Below, piece by piece: positions 11,700 to 13,389 of a stretch of DNA of 13,389 nt. Position 1 is the first letter of the stretch, and every line of letters begins with the position of its first letter. This DNA is from an uncultured Candidatus Saccharibacteria bacterium. Its GTDB lineage: Bacteria; Patescibacteriota; Saccharimonadia; Saccharimonadales; Saccharimonadaceae. The stretch lies in assembly GCA_948571325.1 (NCBI GenBank), contig CAOZKB010000004.1, positions 14,132 to 27,520 on the forward strand, in the 5' to 3' direction. The translations under genes were made by a program, and so were the position numbers. Below the pieces are notes generated by a model. That model was not told where the DNA came from, did not search any database, and saw only the letters and a program-made list of their open reading frames with translations.

Positions 11700-12119
11700 A
11701 TGGACGAATTCATCAGCCCCAATCGACTAGCCGAATTTCGCCAGACATTGGCGAAGCTTGGTTATGATATTGCCGAAGAATCGCTGTATGAGTCGGTTAT
11801 TGCGATAGTCCGATTTGTAGCTGAAATTAAATCAAAGCAGCTTAAAACCAATATCGCAAACATGAAAACGCTAAACGAAGAATTACAACATAGACTGAAA
11901 AACCGTTATGAAATCATCGGCTCAACTTTGAACCAATTAAAACAGCAAGATGAGTTTATATTCAAGTCTCAAGGAACCAAACGTAGTATGGTTCATGCCA
12001 TAGGTTATAACCCGAAAATTATTGATAGGAGAATAAATATCACCCCTTATACATGGTTGAAACCGATTCAGGATTTTTTAGAAAAAAACAAAATCTCCCC
12101 ACAATCAGGTTATAACTAA
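11700..12119 (+). CDS. Uncharacterised helical protein
   Basis: 139 residues from the ATG at 11700 (a GTG two codons earlier is possible). No strong ribosome site is seen. The protein is charged and largely helical. Residues 1-45 include SPNRLAEFRQTLAKLGYDIA and a hydrophobic ESVIAIVRFVAEI segment, and residues about 46-90 could form a coiled coil (LKTNIANMKTLNEELQHRLK). The C-terminal part is basic (TKRSMVHAIGYNPKIIDRRI). There is no membrane helix or signal. A nucleic-acid or partner-binding role would fit the charge pattern but is a guess. The coding strand is A-rich and C-rich, unlike genes to the left. It lies 65 bases after the frameshifted gene in the same direction, next to an insertion sequence and a tRNA, an accessory-type setting. 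Its end overlaps the minus-strand tRNA terminator. Confidence 0.65.
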   Translation: MDEFISPNRLAEFRQTLAKLGYDIAEESLYESVIAIVRFVAEIKSKQLKTNIANMKTLNEELQHRLKNRYEIIGSTLNQLKQQDEFIFKSQGTKRSMVHAIGYNPKIIDRRINITPYTWLKPIQDFLEKNKISPQSGYN

Positions 12120-12134
12120 CTCTGAACGGGGAGA
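12082..12134 (-). terminator. Terminator, minus strand, downstream of tRNA-Ser(GGA)
   Basis: TCTCCCC (12094-12100) and GGGGAGA (12128-12134) form the outer stem, and TCAG/CTGA with GTT/AAC form an inner stem. On the minus strand the hairpin is followed by TTTTGTTTTTTT (12093-12082). The structure contains the stop codon of the convergent gene. Confidence 0.7.
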
Positions 12135-12164
12135 AAATGCTTAAAAAATGACCTAAGTCCAATC

Positions 12165-12254
12165 TGGCGGAAGCGACAGGATTCGAACCTGCGAAAGGCG
12201 TAAACCTTTACACGCTTTCCAAGCGTGCGCCTTCAACCACTCGGCCACACTTCC
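12165..12254 (-). tRNA. tRNA-Ser (anticodon GGA)
   Basis: A class II tRNA of 90 bases with CCA encoded. The acceptor stem is GGAAGTG with CGCTTCC, and the discriminator is G. The anticodon arm ACGCT-TTGGAAA-AGCGT region presents GGA, which reads TCC and TCT. The variable arm is long (around AAAGGTTTACGCCTTT), and the T-arm is GCAGGTTCGAATCCTGT. It is the second serine tRNA in this window. Confidence 0.95.
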
Positions 12255-12263
12255 GTCCTCCCA

Positions 12264-12295
12264 ATTATACCATATTTCTCTATATCTTTAGTCAA
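12264..12295 (-). promoter_or_regulatory. Promoter of tRNA-Ser(GGA)
   Basis: On the minus strand an extended -10, TGGTATAAT, has its hexamer at 12269-12264, ten bases before the tRNA. A TTGACT at 12295-12290 is 20 bases further upstream, longer than ideal, so the extended -10 probably does most of the work. Confidence 0.65.
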
Positions 12296-12299
12296 AATC

Positions 12300-13389
12300 C
12301 TACCTCGCCATACAGCGCACATTTTTCGCCATAAATCTCGATGAATCACCACTCGTATGCAGAACATCAGCATTTGATAGAGAACCTATTTGCATAGTAA
12401 AAGCAAACTTATAAGCTCCTGGTGCAATTGTTGATGACGAAGCAGATCCAATCATCCCCGTATATATCATCACTCCGTACGAAGCAAACACCACGCCAGA
12501 CCTCGGATAATAAAATGGCGCCAATTCTGGATTTTGATTTTCCCCATTCAAAAAAGGCGTATACCCACTAATTGAAGAAGGCGTGTAGTTATCCGTCGGA
12601 TACCCATAAGCTGCAAACAAGCTCACAAAACTATCCTGCCGCACAAAAGGCTGACCAGTCTTCGTATTGCCGCCTGCTACTGGCAATTTCCAACCTTTCG
12701 GACAAATCGAATCCTTAGTATTTACCAATTTATCCGGATCAGCACGCGAACCGCTCACTACTGGCCTTCCATCGATATAATTTGTTCCGGCCACCGCCGT
12801 TCCCCATTGATAATAATTCCCAATCAAATAATGCGCATCATATTTACCACCCTCAGCCTTTCGCTCCACCGTAACAACTCCACCATCAGGAGAAGCAGTA
12901 TCATCCGCCGTATCATAAGTAGAATAAACTACATTACCAGTCGCCGAATCATAATTAGTACTCAGCCAAATACCATCACCATAGCCATTATTAACTCTAA
13001 AACCATCCTTATCCGCCTCAAAAGTTGGATACCAATTTTCCCCAGATACATCCACAAAATCCGAACACACTTCACCAAGCTTCTGATTTGGTCGCAAAGA
13101 ATCACCACTATCATTATCTGGAAAATCACTCGTTGGCACTGCAACACAATTGACCCCTCGCGTTGGGGTTGCTAAAACCACCTTGCCTAAATTCCAAGAA
13201 CGCGTAGAGGTAAAAGTGGGAGTTGCCACATTTGGAACACTATTCTCCGTATAACTTCCCGGCCTCCACTCCCCACTTACATCACTCGTCTCCGGTTTCA
13301 ACGGTAACGTCTTCTCATTTAAATCCAATGCGAGATTCTGCGTCATCCAACAATTCCCATCTGCAAGCTTAGCTACCCAGTATTCTTTA
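12300..13389 (-). CDS. FISUMP-domain surface protein, N-terminal part outside window
   Basis: The C-terminal 362 residues of a second exported FISUMP protein. The frame stays open to the right edge (YWVAKLADGNCWMTQNLALD), so the ATG at 13346 inside NCWMTQ is not the start. Domain signatures occur in the same order as in the 4554-6404 protein: NCWMTQNLAL, YDAHYLIGNYYQWGTA, SICPKGWKLP, APFYYPRSGVV and the terminal NVRCMAR. The segments between them differ widely, as expected for exposed loops. A signal peptide and beta module are expected beyond the edge. The stop codon is 46 bases upstream of the tRNA-Ser(GGA) gene on the same strand, with the tRNA promoter between. Unlike its paralogue it has a G-rich coding strand, which places it in the other skew domain. 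Confidence 0.85.
   Translation of the reverse strand, partial: KEYWVAKLADGNCWMTQNLALDLNEKTLPLKPETSDVSGEWRPGSYTENSVPNVATPTFTSTRSWNLGKVVLATPTRGVNCVAVPTSDFPDNDSGDSLRPNQKLGEVCSDFVDVSGENWYPTFEADKDGFRVNNGYGDGIWLSTNYDSATGNVVYSTYDTADDTASPDGGVVTVERKAEGGKYDAHYLIGNYYQWGTAVAGTNYIDGRPVVSGSRADPDKLVNTKDSICPKGWKLPVAGGNTKTGQPFVRQDSFVSLFAAYGYPTDNYTPSSISGYTPFLNGENQNPELAPFYYPRSGVVFASYGVMIYTGMIGSASSSTIAPGAYKFAFTMQIGSLSNADVLHTSGDSSRFMAKNVRCMAR

Noticed and set aside
11133..12119. Toxin-antitoxin module
   Set aside because: The two small adjacent genes suggested it, but neither has a recognisable toxin or antitoxin motif, they do not overlap, and the first is frameshifted.
1..13389. CRISPR array
   Set aside because: No regularly spaced direct repeats were seen; the repeats found are single pairs or palindromes.

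Overview
The window looks like a piece of a Patescibacteria/CPR genome, most probably Candidatus Saccharibacteria (TM7). Three things point there: two short two-helix pilin-like proteins of the kind found in CPR genomes, two large exported proteins with the Fibrobacter succinogenes major paralogous (FISUMP) domain, and a compact layout of small membrane proteins with some apparently leaderless genes. TGA is used as a normal stop codon. The taxonomic call is inference; no rRNA or other marker gene is present.

Layout, left to right. Positions 1-2000 hold the end of a type IV secretion pilin-like gene, a minus-strand Hsp20 small heat-shock gene and a ComF-type phosphoribosyltransferase gene. Positions 2040-2680 hold no intact gene, but a candidate structured RNA followed by a broken C-terminal FISUMP fragment and a long perfect palindrome. 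Positions 2700-4515 hold a second pilin-like gene (minus) and a translationally coupled pair of membrane-anchored proteins, one rhodanese-like and one thioredoxin-like with a single active-site Cys. Positions 4554-6670 hold a complete FISUMP surface protein on the minus strand, with an unusual leader carrying an intrinsic terminator and two long competing or pseudoknotted stems. Next come a membrane-anchored cyclophilin-like protein, tRNA-Ser(GCT) whose 3' end is duplicated 113 bases downstream, a two-helix membrane protein and an Ala/Pro-rich protein. Positions 8652-9184 hold a 127-bp imperfect palindrome and a second C-terminal FISUMP fragment with the same edges as the first. An uncharacterised minus-strand gene follows, then an IS1595-like insertion sequence (about 10062-10966), a frameshifted gene and an orphan gene of different base composition, tRNA-Ser(GGA) on the minus strand, and the C-terminal part of another FISUMP protein that runs off the right edge.

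The main theme is a family of exported FISUMP proteins: two gene copies plus two promoterless-looking C-terminal fragments with conserved edges and divergent interiors. The fragments could be a reservoir for surface variation by recombination, or simply decayed paralogues. The window also shows strong strand bias: the plus strand is G-rich over most of positions 1-9970 whatever the coding direction, and C-rich after about 12300. This is what one expects on crossing a replication terminus.
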